Shown here piece by piece: positions 43,728 to 51,702 of a stretch of DNA of 64,000 nucleotides; positions within the stretch are counted from its first letter, which is position 1; every line of letters starts with the position of its first letter. The translations under genes and the position numbers were made by a program. A model generated the notes under the pieces. The model had not been told where the DNA came from, searched no databases, and worked only from the letters and a program-made list of their open reading frames with translations. Source of the DNA: Streptomyces sp. NBC_01237 (GTDB lineage: Bacteria; Actinomycetota; Actinomycetes; Streptomycetales; Streptomycetaceae); assembly GCF_035917275.1 (NCBI RefSeq), contig NZ_CP108508.1:2542001-2606000 (forward strand), written 5' to 3'.

Positions 43728-44771
43728 ATGCGTCGATACGCGAGGACCCTGGTCGCGGTCGCACTGGCGACCACGGTGGTGGCCGGGACCGCCGGGTGGG
43801 TGTCGGGGGACGCGCAACAGGCGCTGACCGGGCCACCGCCGGGCAGCGCCTCCTGGCGGGCGGACCATGCGCTGGGGCGGACGCTGCCCGATCCGGGGCG
43901 GGCCACTCCGGCCGAAGTGGCGGAGTTCTTCCGGGGGTTGAGCGCCGAGCAGCAGCAGATGCTGGTGGTACGCCACCCGCTGGTCGTCGGCAATCTCGAC
44001 GGCGCTCCGGTCGAGCTGCGCTACCGCGCCAACGCCCTGTCCCTGAAGGCCGGTCACGAACTCCGGTACCGGAGTCTCGCCGCGCCGGGGCGGCAGATCC
44101 TCGCGTTCGACCCGCGCGGCCGGGGTCAGGTCGCCGAGGTGTTCGGGGAGCTGAGGTCCGCGCGCCGGGTGTCCGTCGTGGTCCCCGGTTCGGACATCGA
44201 CGCCGGGACCTTCGACCGGAGAGACGATGTGTACGGCACTCCGGCCGGCATGGCGAAGTCGCTGTACGCGCAGAGCGGTCCGGGCAGCGCGGTCATCGCC
44301 TGGGCCGGATACACCACCCCCGTGGGCGTCGGTCTCGACGCCGCGACCGGTGATCTGGCCGAGGCCGGGGCGGTCCGGCTGGCCCGGTTCACCGCCGGGC
44401 TGACGGCCGACGCGCTGCCCGAGCCCGCGGTGTTCTGCCACAGCTACGGCTCCGTCGTCTGCGGCCTCGCCGCGCCCCGGCTGCGCGCCACCGACCTGGT
44501 GGTGCTCGGCTCCCCCGGCATGCGCGCCGACAACGTCGGCGATCTGCACACCCGGGCCCGGGTCTGGGCGGCGAAGGACGCCACCGACTGGATCGACGAG
44601 GTGCCGAACGTACGGTTCGCCGGTCTGGGACACGGCAACGACCCGGCCGATCCGCACTTCGGGGCCCGCCGCGTCCCCGCGCGGGAGGCCGAGGGACACA
44701 CCGGCTACTTCGTGCCCGGGACGGACTCGCTCCGCGCCTTCGCCGCCATCGCGGAAGGGGCCGGACGATGA
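43728..44771 (+). CDS. Secreted alpha/beta hydrolase (DUF1023-like), paralogue B
   Basis: 347 residues. Signal-like N-terminus MRRYARTLVAVALATTVVAG. Nucleophile elbow VFCHSYGSVVCG, same Cys-for-Gly change as paralogue A; LVVGNLDGAPVELRYRAN, QILAFDPRGRGQVAEVFG, VSVVVPGSDIDAG, and catalytic His in GHTGYFVPGTDS. It is shorter than A, lacking the extra loop after the helix and the Cys-rich end. ATGA overlap with the acyltransferase gene: the two proteins are made together, suggesting envelope lipid or glycan acyl metabolism; inference. Confidence 0.85.
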   Translation: MRRYARTLVAVALATTVVAGTAGWVSGDAQQALTGPPPGSASWRADHALGRTLPDPGRATPAEVAEFFRGLSAEQQQMLVVRHPLVVGNLDGAPVELRYRANALSLKAGHELRYRSLAAPGRQILAFDPRGRGQVAEVFGELRSARRVSVVVPGSDIDAGTFDRRDDVYGTPAGMAKSLYAQSGPGSAVIAWAGYTTPVGVGLDAATGDLAEAGAVRLARFTAGLTADALPEPAVFCHSYGSVVCGLAAPRLRATDLVVLGSPGMRADNVGDLHTRARVWAAKDATDWIDEVPNVRFAGLGHGNDPADPHFGARRVPAREAEGHTGYFVPGTDSLRAFAAIAEGAGR

Positions 44772-45976
44772 GCGTCAAGCAGCTCGCGGCACGGATCGAC
44801 GCCCGCACCCCCGCCCATCGCGACCGGGCCGTCGACGGGCTGCGGGCCCTGGCCCTGCTCGCCGTCCCGACCGGCCACTGGCTGCTCGGCGGGTTCACGC
44901 TCGACGGCGGCGGCGCCCTGCACAACGCGAGCCCGCTCTCCGCCTTCGGGTTCTTCGCCCCGGTCAGCTGGGTGCTCCAGATGCTCGGCATCTTCTTCCT
45001 GGTCGGCGGGTACGCCTCGGTGCTCTCCTACCGCCGCCGGAAGTCCACGACCGGTGCCTGGCTGCGCGGCCGGCTGGCCCGGCTGGGCAGGCCGGTGCTG
45101 GGGGTGACCGCCGTCTGGGCGGTCCTGATCCCGGTGCTGTACGCGCTGGGCGTGCCCGGCGACACACTGCGTACGGGGTCGACGCTGGTGATCCAGCCGC
45201 TCTGGTTCGTCGGGGTGTACACCGTGGTCACGGCCCTCACCCCGCTGTGCATAAGGGTCGCGAAGAAGCTGGGCGGCTGGGCCGCCCTGCCGCTGCTGGC
45301 GTCGGTCGCCGTCGTGGACTTCCTGCGCTACGGGCCGTTCGCGGAGGCCGTCCCGTCCTGGCTGAGCGTGCTGAACATCCTGCCGGGCTGGCTCTTCGCG
45401 TATCAGCTCGGTGTCTCGTGGGGCGAGGGTCGGATCGGGAAGCGGGGCGCGCGTGTCCTGCTCGTCGGCGGCGGTGTGCTGTTCGCCGTGCTGCTGCTCG
45501 TCTTCCACTACCCGGCGTCGATGGTCGGCGTACCGGGTGAGGCGCGCACCAACTCGCATCCGCCGTCGCTGCTGGTCCTGGCACTGGCCGCCGCGCAGAG
45601 CGGTGCGGCGATCCTGCTGCGGGACCGGATCGGCCGGCTGCTGCGCAAGCCGCTGGTGTGGGCGCCGGTCGTCGTGATCAACCTGTCGGCGATGACGATC
45701 CTGTGCTGGCACCAGACGGCGATGCTCGCCGCGGCCGTCCCGGCGTCGTTCGCCGGTGCCGTGCCGGGGCTGACGACCGGTCCCGACTCACTCGGCTGGA
45801 TTCTGGCCCGGCTGGCCTGGATGCCGCTGTTCGCCGGGCTGCTGGTGCTGATCGCCCGGTACGCGCGCCGCTTCGAGGAGCCCTGGAAGGCGGGCACCCG
45901 CGCCGCGAACGCCCGCCGCGCTACGGCGGGACTGCTCGCGGCGGGGTTCGCGGTGTTCGCGCTGGGGCTCGCGTGA
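44768..45976 (+). CDS. Acyltransferase family 3 membrane protein
   Basis: 402 residues with about ten helices. Acyltransferase-3 signature at the N-terminus: RDRAVDGLRALALLAVPTGHWL (Arg and His of the catalytic region), then FFLVGGYASVLSYRRR. Such enzymes O-acetylate or acylate glycans, antibiotics or lipids at the membrane. Translationally coupled to the hydrolase upstream. The final codons (AVFALGLA-stop) are duplicated downstream as a tandem repeat. Substrate unknown. Confidence 0.85.
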   Translation: MSVKQLAARIDARTPAHRDRAVDGLRALALLAVPTGHWLLGGFTLDGGGALHNASPLSAFGFFAPVSWVLQMLGIFFLVGGYASVLSYRRRKSTTGAWLRGRLARLGRPVLGVTAVWAVLIPVLYALGVPGDTLRTGSTLVIQPLWFVGVYTVVTALTPLCIRVAKKLGGWAALPLLASVAVVDFLRYGPFAEAVPSWLSVLNILPGWLFAYQLGVSWGEGRIGKRGARVLLVGGGVLFAVLLLVFHYPASMVGVPGEARTNSHPPSLLVLALAAAQSGAAILLRDRIGRLLRKPLVWAPVVVINLSAMTILCWHQTAMLAAAVPASFAGAVPGLTTGPDSLGWILARLAWMPLFAGLLVLIARYARRFEEPWKAGTRAANARRATAGLLAAGFAVFALGLA

Positions 45977-46067
45977 GGGCGGGGCAGAGCGTGCTCGGTG
46001 TTCGCGCCGGGGCGGGTGTGAGGGCGGGGAAGGGCGCTCGGTGTTCGCGCCGGGGCGGGGCGGCCCC
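45944..46067 (+). repeat. Tandem repeat duplicating the acyltransferase 3' end
   Basis: CGGTGTTCGCGC...GGGG followed by CG(T)GTGAGGGCGGGG recurs with periods of 45 and 43 bp (starts at 45951, 45996, 46039). The first unit is the gene's own C-terminal codons and TGA stop. Confidence 0.8.
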
Positions 46068-46095
46068 GGCGATCCCCGCGCGCCCCGTTCCCGTA

Positions 46096-47109
46096 CTACT
46101 CGCGGGCCGCCGACGTGCTGCTCATGTCGGGGTAGCGGTCCCCCGCCACCTGCCCGGCGATCGGCTCCAGCACGGCCAGCTCCTCGGGAGTCAGGGTGAG
46201 CCGGGTCGCCGCGACGTTCTCCAGCAGGCGGCTGCGCTTGCGGGTCCCCGGGATCGGGACCACGGCCAGGCCGTACACCCCGGCGCGCTGCTGCACCCAG
46301 GCGAGGGCCACCTGCGCGGGCGTCGCCCCGTGCGCCGCGGCGATCTTGTGCACGGGCTCCAGCAGCGCGGCGTTCTTCCGGGCGTTCTCGCCGGTGAAGC
46401 GCGGCTGGTGCTTGCGGAAGTCGCTCTCCGACAGGTCCTTGCCCGCGTCGCTGAACGCCCCGGTCAAAAAGCCGCGGCCGAGCGGTGAGTACGGCACGAA
46501 GGTCACCCCGAGCTCGACCGCCGCTCCGGCCGCGCTGTTCTCCACGTCCCGGCTGAAGATCGACCACTCGGACTGGAGGGCGGCGATCGGGTGCACGGCG
46601 TGCGCCTCGCGCAGCTCCGGACCGGTCACCTCGCTCAGTCCCAGCTGCTTGACCTTGCCCTCGCGGACCAGCTCGGCCATCGCCCCGACCGATTCGGCCA
46701 GCGGCACGAGCGGGTCGCGGCGGTGCATGTAGTAGAGGTCGATGACGTCGGTGTTCAGCCTGCGGAGGCTGTCCTCGACGGCCTGCCGGATGTACGCGGG
46801 GTCATTGCGCACCCCGCGGTAGTGCGGGTCGTCGGTACGCTCTATGGCGAACTTGGTGGCCAGGGTGATCTCGTCGCGGTGCGCGCCGACGAACGGTGCG
46901 AGGAATTCCTCGTTGGCCCCGCGCCCGTACACATCGGCGGTGTCGAAGAGGGTGACGCCCACCTCCAGCGCCGCTTCCAGGGTGTCCCGTGCGGCGGTCT
47001 CGTCGGTGTCCCCGTAGAACTCGCTGATGCCCATGCAGCCGAGTCCCTGCACACCGACCCGCGGTCCGCCCTTGCCCAGCTCCGTGGTGGCGATCTTGTT
47101 GTCAGTCAT
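46096..47109 (-). CDS. Aldo/keto reductase
   Basis: 337 residues. TIM-barrel AKR: GLGCMGISEFYGDTDE, the catalytic Asp/Tyr in LFDTADVYGRGANEEFL, Lys in ITLATKFAI, and His in YYMHRRDP; the NADPH-binding C-terminus is VVPIPGTRKRSRLLENV. Closest in type to the YhdN/AKR13-like enzymes. The ATG overlaps the stop codon of the MerR gene upstream (TGATG), so it is part of the MerR autoregulated operon and probably detoxifies carbonyls. Confidence 0.92.
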   Translation of the reverse strand: MTDNKIATTELGKGGPRVGVQGLGCMGISEFYGDTDETAARDTLEAALEVGVTLFDTADVYGRGANEEFLAPFVGAHRDEITLATKFAIERTDDPHYRGVRNDPAYIRQAVEDSLRRLNTDVIDLYYMHRRDPLVPLAESVGAMAELVREGKVKQLGLSEVTGPELREAHAVHPIAALQSEWSIFSRDVENSAAGAAVELGVTFVPYSPLGRGFLTGAFSDAGKDLSESDFRKHQPRFTGENARKNAALLEPVHKIAAAHGATPAQVALAWVQQRAGVYGLAVVPIPGTRKRSRLLENVAATRLTLTPEELAVLEPIAGQVAGDRYPDMSSTSAARE

Positions 47110-47570
47110 CAGGCACAGGGCCTTTCCGGCGCCCGGCGGGCGCCCGCATAGAAGTCGATCTTGTGATCGAGGACGGCGAGCGTGTCCTGGAGTTCCGCGA
47201 TCCGCGTCGTCACGTCGCGGCGGGTCGCCTCCAGCAGTTCCTGCCGTTCCTCGAAGGTGTGCTCGCCCTCGCGCAGCAGCTCGGCGTACCTGACCATGTC
47301 GGCGACCGGCATCCCCGTCAGCCGCAGCTTGCCGACGAAGGACAGCCAGTCCAGATCGCGGTTGCTGAACCGGCGCTGCCCCGTGTGCGAACGGTCGACG
47401 TGCGACATCAGCCCGATCCGCTCGTACCAGCGCAGGGTGTGCGCGGTGAGCCCGGTGAACGCGACGACCTCGCTGATGGTGTAGCGGTCCTGCCCCTCGG
47501 GACGCGGATGCGCCCGAGGAGCGGCCGCGCAGGCGTCCGTCCGTACCGAAGTGCTCTCCATCACCGTCAT
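47109..47570 (-). CDS. MerR-family regulator of the aldo/keto reductase operon
   Basis: 153 residues from ATG 47570; a GTG (47564) and ATG (47561) follow in frame. HTH: YTISEVVAFTGLTAHTLRWYE with FSNRDLDWLSFVGKLRLTGM, then a coiled coil (RRDVTTRIAELQDTLAVLDHKI). GGAGG is 2 nt from the first ATG, and the -10 box ends 8 nt before it, so the mRNA may start at or just before this codon. Controls itself and the reductase through the palindrome at 47588-47605. Confidence 0.88.
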   Translation of the reverse strand: MTVMESTSVRTDACAAAPRAHPRPEGQDRYTISEVVAFTGLTAHTLRWYERIGLMSHVDRSHTGQRRFSNRDLDWLSFVGKLRLTGMPVADMVRYAELLREGEHTFEERQELLEATRRDVTTRIAELQDTLAVLDHKIDFYAGARRAPERPCA

Positions 47571-47577
47571 GACCTCC

Positions 47578-47608
47578 ACGCTAGAACCTTGGAGTGCACT
47601 CCAAGCAA
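47578..47608 (-). promoter_or_regulatory. MerR-type promoter with 18-bp palindrome
   Basis: Perfect palindrome CTTGGAGTGCACTCCAAG (47588-47605). Minus strand -35 TTGCTT (47603-47608) and -10 TAGCGT (47578-47583) are 19 bp apart, the elongated spacing of MerR-regulated promoters. Confidence 0.75.
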
Positions 47609-47663
47609 GCGGAATCCGCGAAGAAGCCGCGTACCGTCGTCCGCGCACCGGAATTCCGGCGCC

Positions 47664-47698
47664 GGACATGAAGGAATCTTCATCCTGACTTCATGTCC
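47664..47698 (+). promoter_or_regulatory. Probable OmpR-type response-regulator site upstream of the two-component operon
   Basis: Direct repeats CTTCATC (47678) and CTTCATG (47689) are 11 bp apart, one helical turn, as for OmpR/PhoB regulators. The same stretch forms an inverted repeat GGACATGAAG / CTTCATGTCC (47664-47673, 47689-47698). About 30-60 bp before the operon's first ATG. Confidence 0.55.
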
Positions 47699-47727
47699 GC
47701 GATGTGCCCGGTAGGCAGGATGGACGC

Positions 47728-48042
47728 ATGGCTTTCTCCCCTCGTCTGGCGGCCCTGGCAGCCGTTGTCGCCGTACCGCTCGGCATCGCGGCCACCAGCT
47801 ACGCCATGACGGACACCCCCGAGGCACCGAAGGTGCCCCCGGTCGTGCAGCTGGACGACACCACACCGAGCGGCGCGCCCGGGGGCTCGCCGGGCAGCAC
47901 CCCGGACACCCTGCCCAGCACCCCCGCCCCCGACCCGTCGGCCAGCCGCTCCCCGGGCGGGAAGCCGGGGGATGCCGTCGTGCCCGGCCCCTCGGCCGCC
48001 GACGGTGACGATGACGACGACGACCTCGGTGATGACGGTTGA
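47728..48042 (+). CDS. Small secreted or membrane-anchored acidic protein of a two-component operon
   Basis: 104 residues. N-terminal signal/anchor (RLAALAAVVAVPLGIAATSYA), then a Pro/Ser/Thr/Gly-rich unstructured part and a strongly acidic end (AADGDDDDDDLGDDG). Overlaps the histidine kinase gene by 11 bp, so it is made with the kinase. Possibly an extracytoplasmic accessory or divalent-cation-binding partner of the sensor; inference. AGGA lies 8 nt before the ATG. Confidence 0.7.
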   Translation: MAFSPRLAALAAVVAVPLGIAATSYAMTDTPEAPKVPPVVQLDDTTPSGAPGGSPGSTPDTLPSTPAPDPSASRSPGGKPGDAVVPGPSAADGDDDDDDLGDDG

Positions 48043-49456
48043 CGTTCCCAGGGTCTCCGCCCGCGTACGCATCCTGCTGTGGCTGCTGGTGGTGATGGCG
48101 GTCGCGCTGGGTGGCGTGGCCGTCACGGTACGGGCGATCCTCCAGCGTGACGTGGACGAGCGCATCAGCCAGCTGCTCACCCAGGAGACCGGTGAGTTCG
48201 CGAACTTCGTCGCCCAGGGCGTGGACCCGGAGACCGGCAGCCGCTTCGGGGACCCGGACCGGCTGCTCCGTGTCTATCTGCAACGGCAGTACGCGGACCC
48301 CGACGAGGAACTGCTGGGACTGACCCGGCCCGGCACCGGCGAACCCGACGTCATCCGCCAGCGCCGTGACATCCCCGCGGACATCGCCCTGTGGAAGGAC
48401 GGTGCGGCACTCACCGGGATCTTCGCCTCCGAACGCGCCTTCGGCACCCTGCACCGTTCCCAGGGGGAGCTGCGCTGGGCCAAGGTCGCCCTCCGGCCCG
48501 TCCGTGACGGACCGCCCGGCGCCTTCGTCGTGGCCTTCCACGCCGACCGCGAACGCGCCGTCGCCGATCAGACCTTCTGGACCCTGCTGGGCCTGTCGGG
48601 CGTGGCGCTGCTGATGACGACCGGGATCGGCTGGGCCGTCGCCGGCCGTATCCTCGCGCCCGTCCGTGTCGTACGGATGACGGCGGCGGAGCTGACGGAG
48701 CAGGACCTCACCCGGCGCATACCCGTGGAGGGCCGGGACGACATCGCGGCACTCGCCGAGACGTTCAACGCGATGCTGGACCGGCTGGAGCGGGCGTTCG
48801 CCGCGCAACGGGTCTTCGTCGACGACGCCGGACACGAGCTGCGCACCCCCATCACCATCGTGCGGGGCCATCTGGAGCTGATGGGCGACGACCCGGCCGA
48901 CCGGGAGGAGACCGTCCGCCTGGTCACGGACGAACTCGACCGGATGAGCCGCATCGTCGAGGATCTGCTCCTGCTCGCCGGGGCCGAGAGACCCGACTTC
49001 GTGCGCCCGGAACCGGTCCAGCTCGCGGAGCTGACCGCCGATGTCTTCGTGAAGGTGCGGACGCTGGGCGAGCGTGACTGGCAGCTCGACGGCGTCGCGG
49101 ACCGGGAGGTGCGGCTGGACGAGCAGCGGATCACCCAGGCGATGGTCCAGCTCGCGCAGAACGCCGTCCAGCACACCGTGCCGGGCCGGCGCATCCGGAT
49201 CGGGTCGCGGGCGCTCGGCGAGCGGATCGAGCTGTACGTCGCCGACAGCGGACCCGGGATTCCGCCGCAGGACGCCGCGGTGATCTTCGAGAGGTTCCGG
49301 CGGGGCACCGCCCGGCGCGGTGCCCGTACCAGCGGTGCCGGACTCGGACTCGCGATAGTGAAGGCCATCGCGGAGGGCCATCACGGCCGGGTCGAACTAC
49401 GCCCCACCGACGGTGGCGGCGCCACCTTCGTACTCATGCTGGAGACGGACCCATGA
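48032..49456 (+). CDS. OmpR-type sensor histidine kinase with HAMP domain
   Basis: 474 residues from the ATG at 48032. Two membrane helices (ILLWLLVVMAVALGGVAVTV and LLGLSGVALLMTTGIGWAVAG) bracket an extracytoplasmic domain of about 140 residues. HAMP follows (RILAPVRVVRMTAAELTEQD). HisKA has phospho-His in VDDAGHELRTPITIV (H268), and the ATPase has N-box LAQNAVQHTV, DSGPGI and GAGLGLAI. Coupled to its regulator by ATGA. Confidence 0.93.
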   Translation: MTVDVPRVSARVRILLWLLVVMAVALGGVAVTVRAILQRDVDERISQLLTQETGEFANFVAQGVDPETGSRFGDPDRLLRVYLQRQYADPDEELLGLTRPGTGEPDVIRQRRDIPADIALWKDGAALTGIFASERAFGTLHRSQGELRWAKVALRPVRDGPPGAFVVAFHADRERAVADQTFWTLLGLSGVALLMTTGIGWAVAGRILAPVRVVRMTAAELTEQDLTRRIPVEGRDDIAALAETFNAMLDRLERAFAAQRVFVDDAGHELRTPITIVRGHLELMGDDPADREETVRLVTDELDRMSRIVEDLLLLAGAERPDFVRPEPVQLAELTADVFVKVRTLGERDWQLDGVADREVRLDEQRITQAMVQLAQNAVQHTVPGRRIRIGSRALGERIELYVADSGPGIPPQDAAVIFERFRRGTARRGARTSGAGLGLAIVKAIAEGHHGRVELRPTDGGGATFVLMLETDP

Positions 49457-50112
49457 ACCGCATTCTGATCGCCGAGGACGAGGAGCGCATCGCTTCCTTC
49501 GTGCAGAAGGGACTCCGCGCCAACGGCTTCACCACCGTCGTCGCCGAGGACGGCGACTCCGCGCTGCACCAGGCGATGGTCGGCGGCTTCGACCTGATGC
49601 TCCTCGACATCGGCCTGCCGGGGCGGGACGGCTTCACCGTCCTGCGGGAGCTGCGCGAGGCGCGCGTCACGCTGCCCGTCATCGTGCTCACGGCGCGGGA
49701 CTCCGTACGGGACACGGTGGCCGGGCTCGAAGGCGGCGCCGACGACTGGATGACGAAGCCGTTCCGCTTCGAGGAGCTGCTGGCACGGGTACGGCTCCGG
49801 CAGCGCACCGCTGCGCGCGCCCCCGAGGTCACCATGCTGCGCAGCGGCAGCCTCAGTCTGGACCTGCGCACACGCCGCGCCCGCGCGGACGACCGCACCG
49901 TCGATCTGACGGCCCGTGAGTTCGTCCTGCTCGAATTCTTCCTGCGCCACCCCGGCCGGGTCCTCTCGCGCGAGCAGATCCTCTCCCATGTGTGGGGCTA
50001 CGACTTCGACCCCGGCTCCAACATCGTGGACGTCTACGTCCGCGCCCTGCGCCGGAAGCTGGGTGCGGAGCGGCTGGAGACGATCCGGGGCATGGGCTAC
50101 CGCATGCCGTGA
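49453..50112 (+). CDS. OmpR-family response regulator
   Basis: 219 residues. Receiver: ILIAEDEERIASF, phospho-Asp D52 in MLLDIGLPGRDG, TARDS and Lys in DWMTKPFRFEEL. C-terminal winged helix: VDLTAREFVLLEFFLRHPGR, SREQILSHVWGYDFDPGSN and VDVYVRALRRKLG. Its ATG overlaps the kinase stop. Likely autoregulates through direct repeats at 47678-47695. Similar in type to CutR/TcrA regulators; the signal is unknown. Confidence 0.93.
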   Translation: MNRILIAEDEERIASFVQKGLRANGFTTVVAEDGDSALHQAMVGGFDLMLLDIGLPGRDGFTVLRELREARVTLPVIVLTARDSVRDTVAGLEGGADDWMTKPFRFEELLARVRLRQRTAARAPEVTMLRSGSLSLDLRTRRARADDRTVDLTAREFVLLEFFLRHPGRVLSREQILSHVWGYDFDPGSNIVDVYVRALRRKLGAERLETIRGMGYRMP

Positions 50113-50123
50113 GGTCCCGGGGC

Positions 50124-50215
50124 CCGGCCCGTACCCGAAACCGGCCCTGGACCCGAAACCCGGTCCCGGACCCGAAGCCCGGCCCTGGACCCGAAACCCG
50201 GTCCCGGACTCCGAG
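50124..50215 (+). repeat. 18-bp/36-bp tandem repeat after the response regulator
   Basis: About five units of CCCGGTCCCGGACCCGAA type, alternating GGCCCTGGACCCGAAACC and CGGTCCCGGACCCGAAGC, forming a 36-bp higher-order period. It begins about 12 bp after the stop codon. Confidence 0.8.
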
Positions 50216-50271
50216 CCGGATGAAGAGGCTTTCACCGAGCGCTCATGGAGCGCTCACCGCCCGTCCCAAGG

Positions 50272-51702
50272 ATGGGTGACGTGCCTCTTTCACTCCGGCA
50301 GACCGCCTGCCTCTGCGCCGTCCTCGGGCTCTGCGCACTCCTCGCCCTCCCCGGCCTCGGCACCGACGGGAAGCTCACCCTCGCCGTCTTCGCGCTCGCC
50401 ACCTGCGCCTGGATCGCCACGCCGGTGGACGACACCTACATCGCGCTCGGCGCCGGACTGGCCCTGACCGTGACCGGGGTGATCAGCAGCGAGACGCTGT
50501 TCGCCACACTCGGCCACGAGACGGTGTGGCTGTTGATCTGCGCCTTCGTGCTGGCCGCCGCCGTCGCCAGGACCGGGCTCGCCGGGCGGGCCGCCGTCTT
50601 CCTGGTCGGCGGGGCCGGCACCGTACGGCAGCTGGTGCATCTGACCACGGCCGGACTCGTCGTGACCGCCTTCGCCGTCCCGGCGACCTCGGGGCGCGCC
50701 GCCCTGGCCCTTCCGGTCTTCCTGGCACTGGCCGCGGCGCTCGCCGACCGCGTCCGTCTGGTGGTGATGCTGGCCCTCCTCTTCCCGACGGTCATCCTGC
50801 TCTCCGCCGTCGCCACCCTGATCGGCGCGGGTGCGCACCTGATCACCGTCGGGGTGCTCCGGGAACAGACCGGGGAGCAGCTGGGTTTCGTCACCTGGCT
50901 GCTGCTCGGGCTGCCGCTCGCCGTGGTCTCCTCCCATCTCGCGGCGGAGCTGGTGCTCCTGATGACGACGCGGCGGGCCGACCGCACGGGTCCGGTCAGG
51001 ATCACCGCGGCACACCTCCAGGAACACTCCGCCACCGCTGTCCAGGGGCCGCTCACCGCGCCGGAGTCCCGGTGCCTCCTGCTGCTGGCGACGGTGGTGC
51101 TGCTGTGGTGCAGCGAGCCGTTGCACGGGGTGTCGCCGGCCGTGGTCGCCCTCATCGGCGCCATCGTGGCCACCTCACCGGCGCTGGGAACCGTCCGGTT
51201 GAAGGACGGTCTGAGCGCGGTGCCGTGGCCGATGCTCCTGTTCATGGCCACCACCATGGCCATGGGGGTGGCCCTCTCCGACTCGGGGGCGGCGGCCTGG
51301 CTGGTCGGCTGGATACCGGGGGCGGCCTCGACGCCGCCCTGGGTGTTCCTCACCGGCGTGGTCGTGATCAGTACGGCGGCCCATCTGGTGCTCCAGTCCC
51401 GCTCCGCCCGCTCCTCCGTGCTGGTGCCGCTGGTCGTCGCCGCGGCCATCGGCGCCGGGGTCAACCCGGTCGCCGCCGCGCTCGCCTCGACCGCCGCCGC
51501 CGGTTTCTGCCACACCCTGCCCGCCTCGGCGAAGCCGGTCGCGCTCTTCGCCGGCCTGTCCGGCACACCGACGTACACCCCGCGCGATCTCCTGCGGCTC
51601 TCCGCCGTGCTCGCGCCGCTCACCGCAGCCCTCGTGCTGTTCTTCGCCCTCGCCGTCTGGCCCCTGCTCGGCGTGCCCGTCCACTTGGAGACCCAGCCAT
51701 GA
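50272..51702 (+). CDS. DASS/SLC13-type anion transporter
   Basis: 476 residues from ATG 50272 (an ATG at 50245 and GTG at 50281 are alternatives). About eleven helices. The two pseudo-symmetric halves each have a helical hairpin: LGHETVWLLICAFVLAAAVARTG with VPATSGRAALALPVFL, and WPMLLFMATTMAMGVALSDSG with AALASTAAAGFCHTLPASAKP, equivalent to the SNT-type substrate sites of the divalent anion:Na+ symporter family. Coupled (ATGA) to glycerate kinase, so glycerate or a related acid is the likely substrate; inference. Confidence 0.82.
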   Translation: MGDVPLSLRQTACLCAVLGLCALLALPGLGTDGKLTLAVFALATCAWIATPVDDTYIALGAGLALTVTGVISSETLFATLGHETVWLLICAFVLAAAVARTGLAGRAAVFLVGGAGTVRQLVHLTTAGLVVTAFAVPATSGRAALALPVFLALAAALADRVRLVVMLALLFPTVILLSAVATLIGAGAHLITVGVLREQTGEQLGFVTWLLLGLPLAVVSSHLAAELVLLMTTRRADRTGPVRITAAHLQEHSATAVQGPLTAPESRCLLLLATVVLLWCSEPLHGVSPAVVALIGAIVATSPALGTVRLKDGLSAVPWPMLLFMATTMAMGVALSDSGAAAWLVGWIPGAASTPPWVFLTGVVVISTAAHLVLQSRSARSSVLVPLVVAAAIGAGVNPVAAALASTAAAGFCHTLPASAKPVALFAGLSGTPTYTPRDLLRLSAVLAPLTAALVLFFALAVWPLLGVPVHLETQP

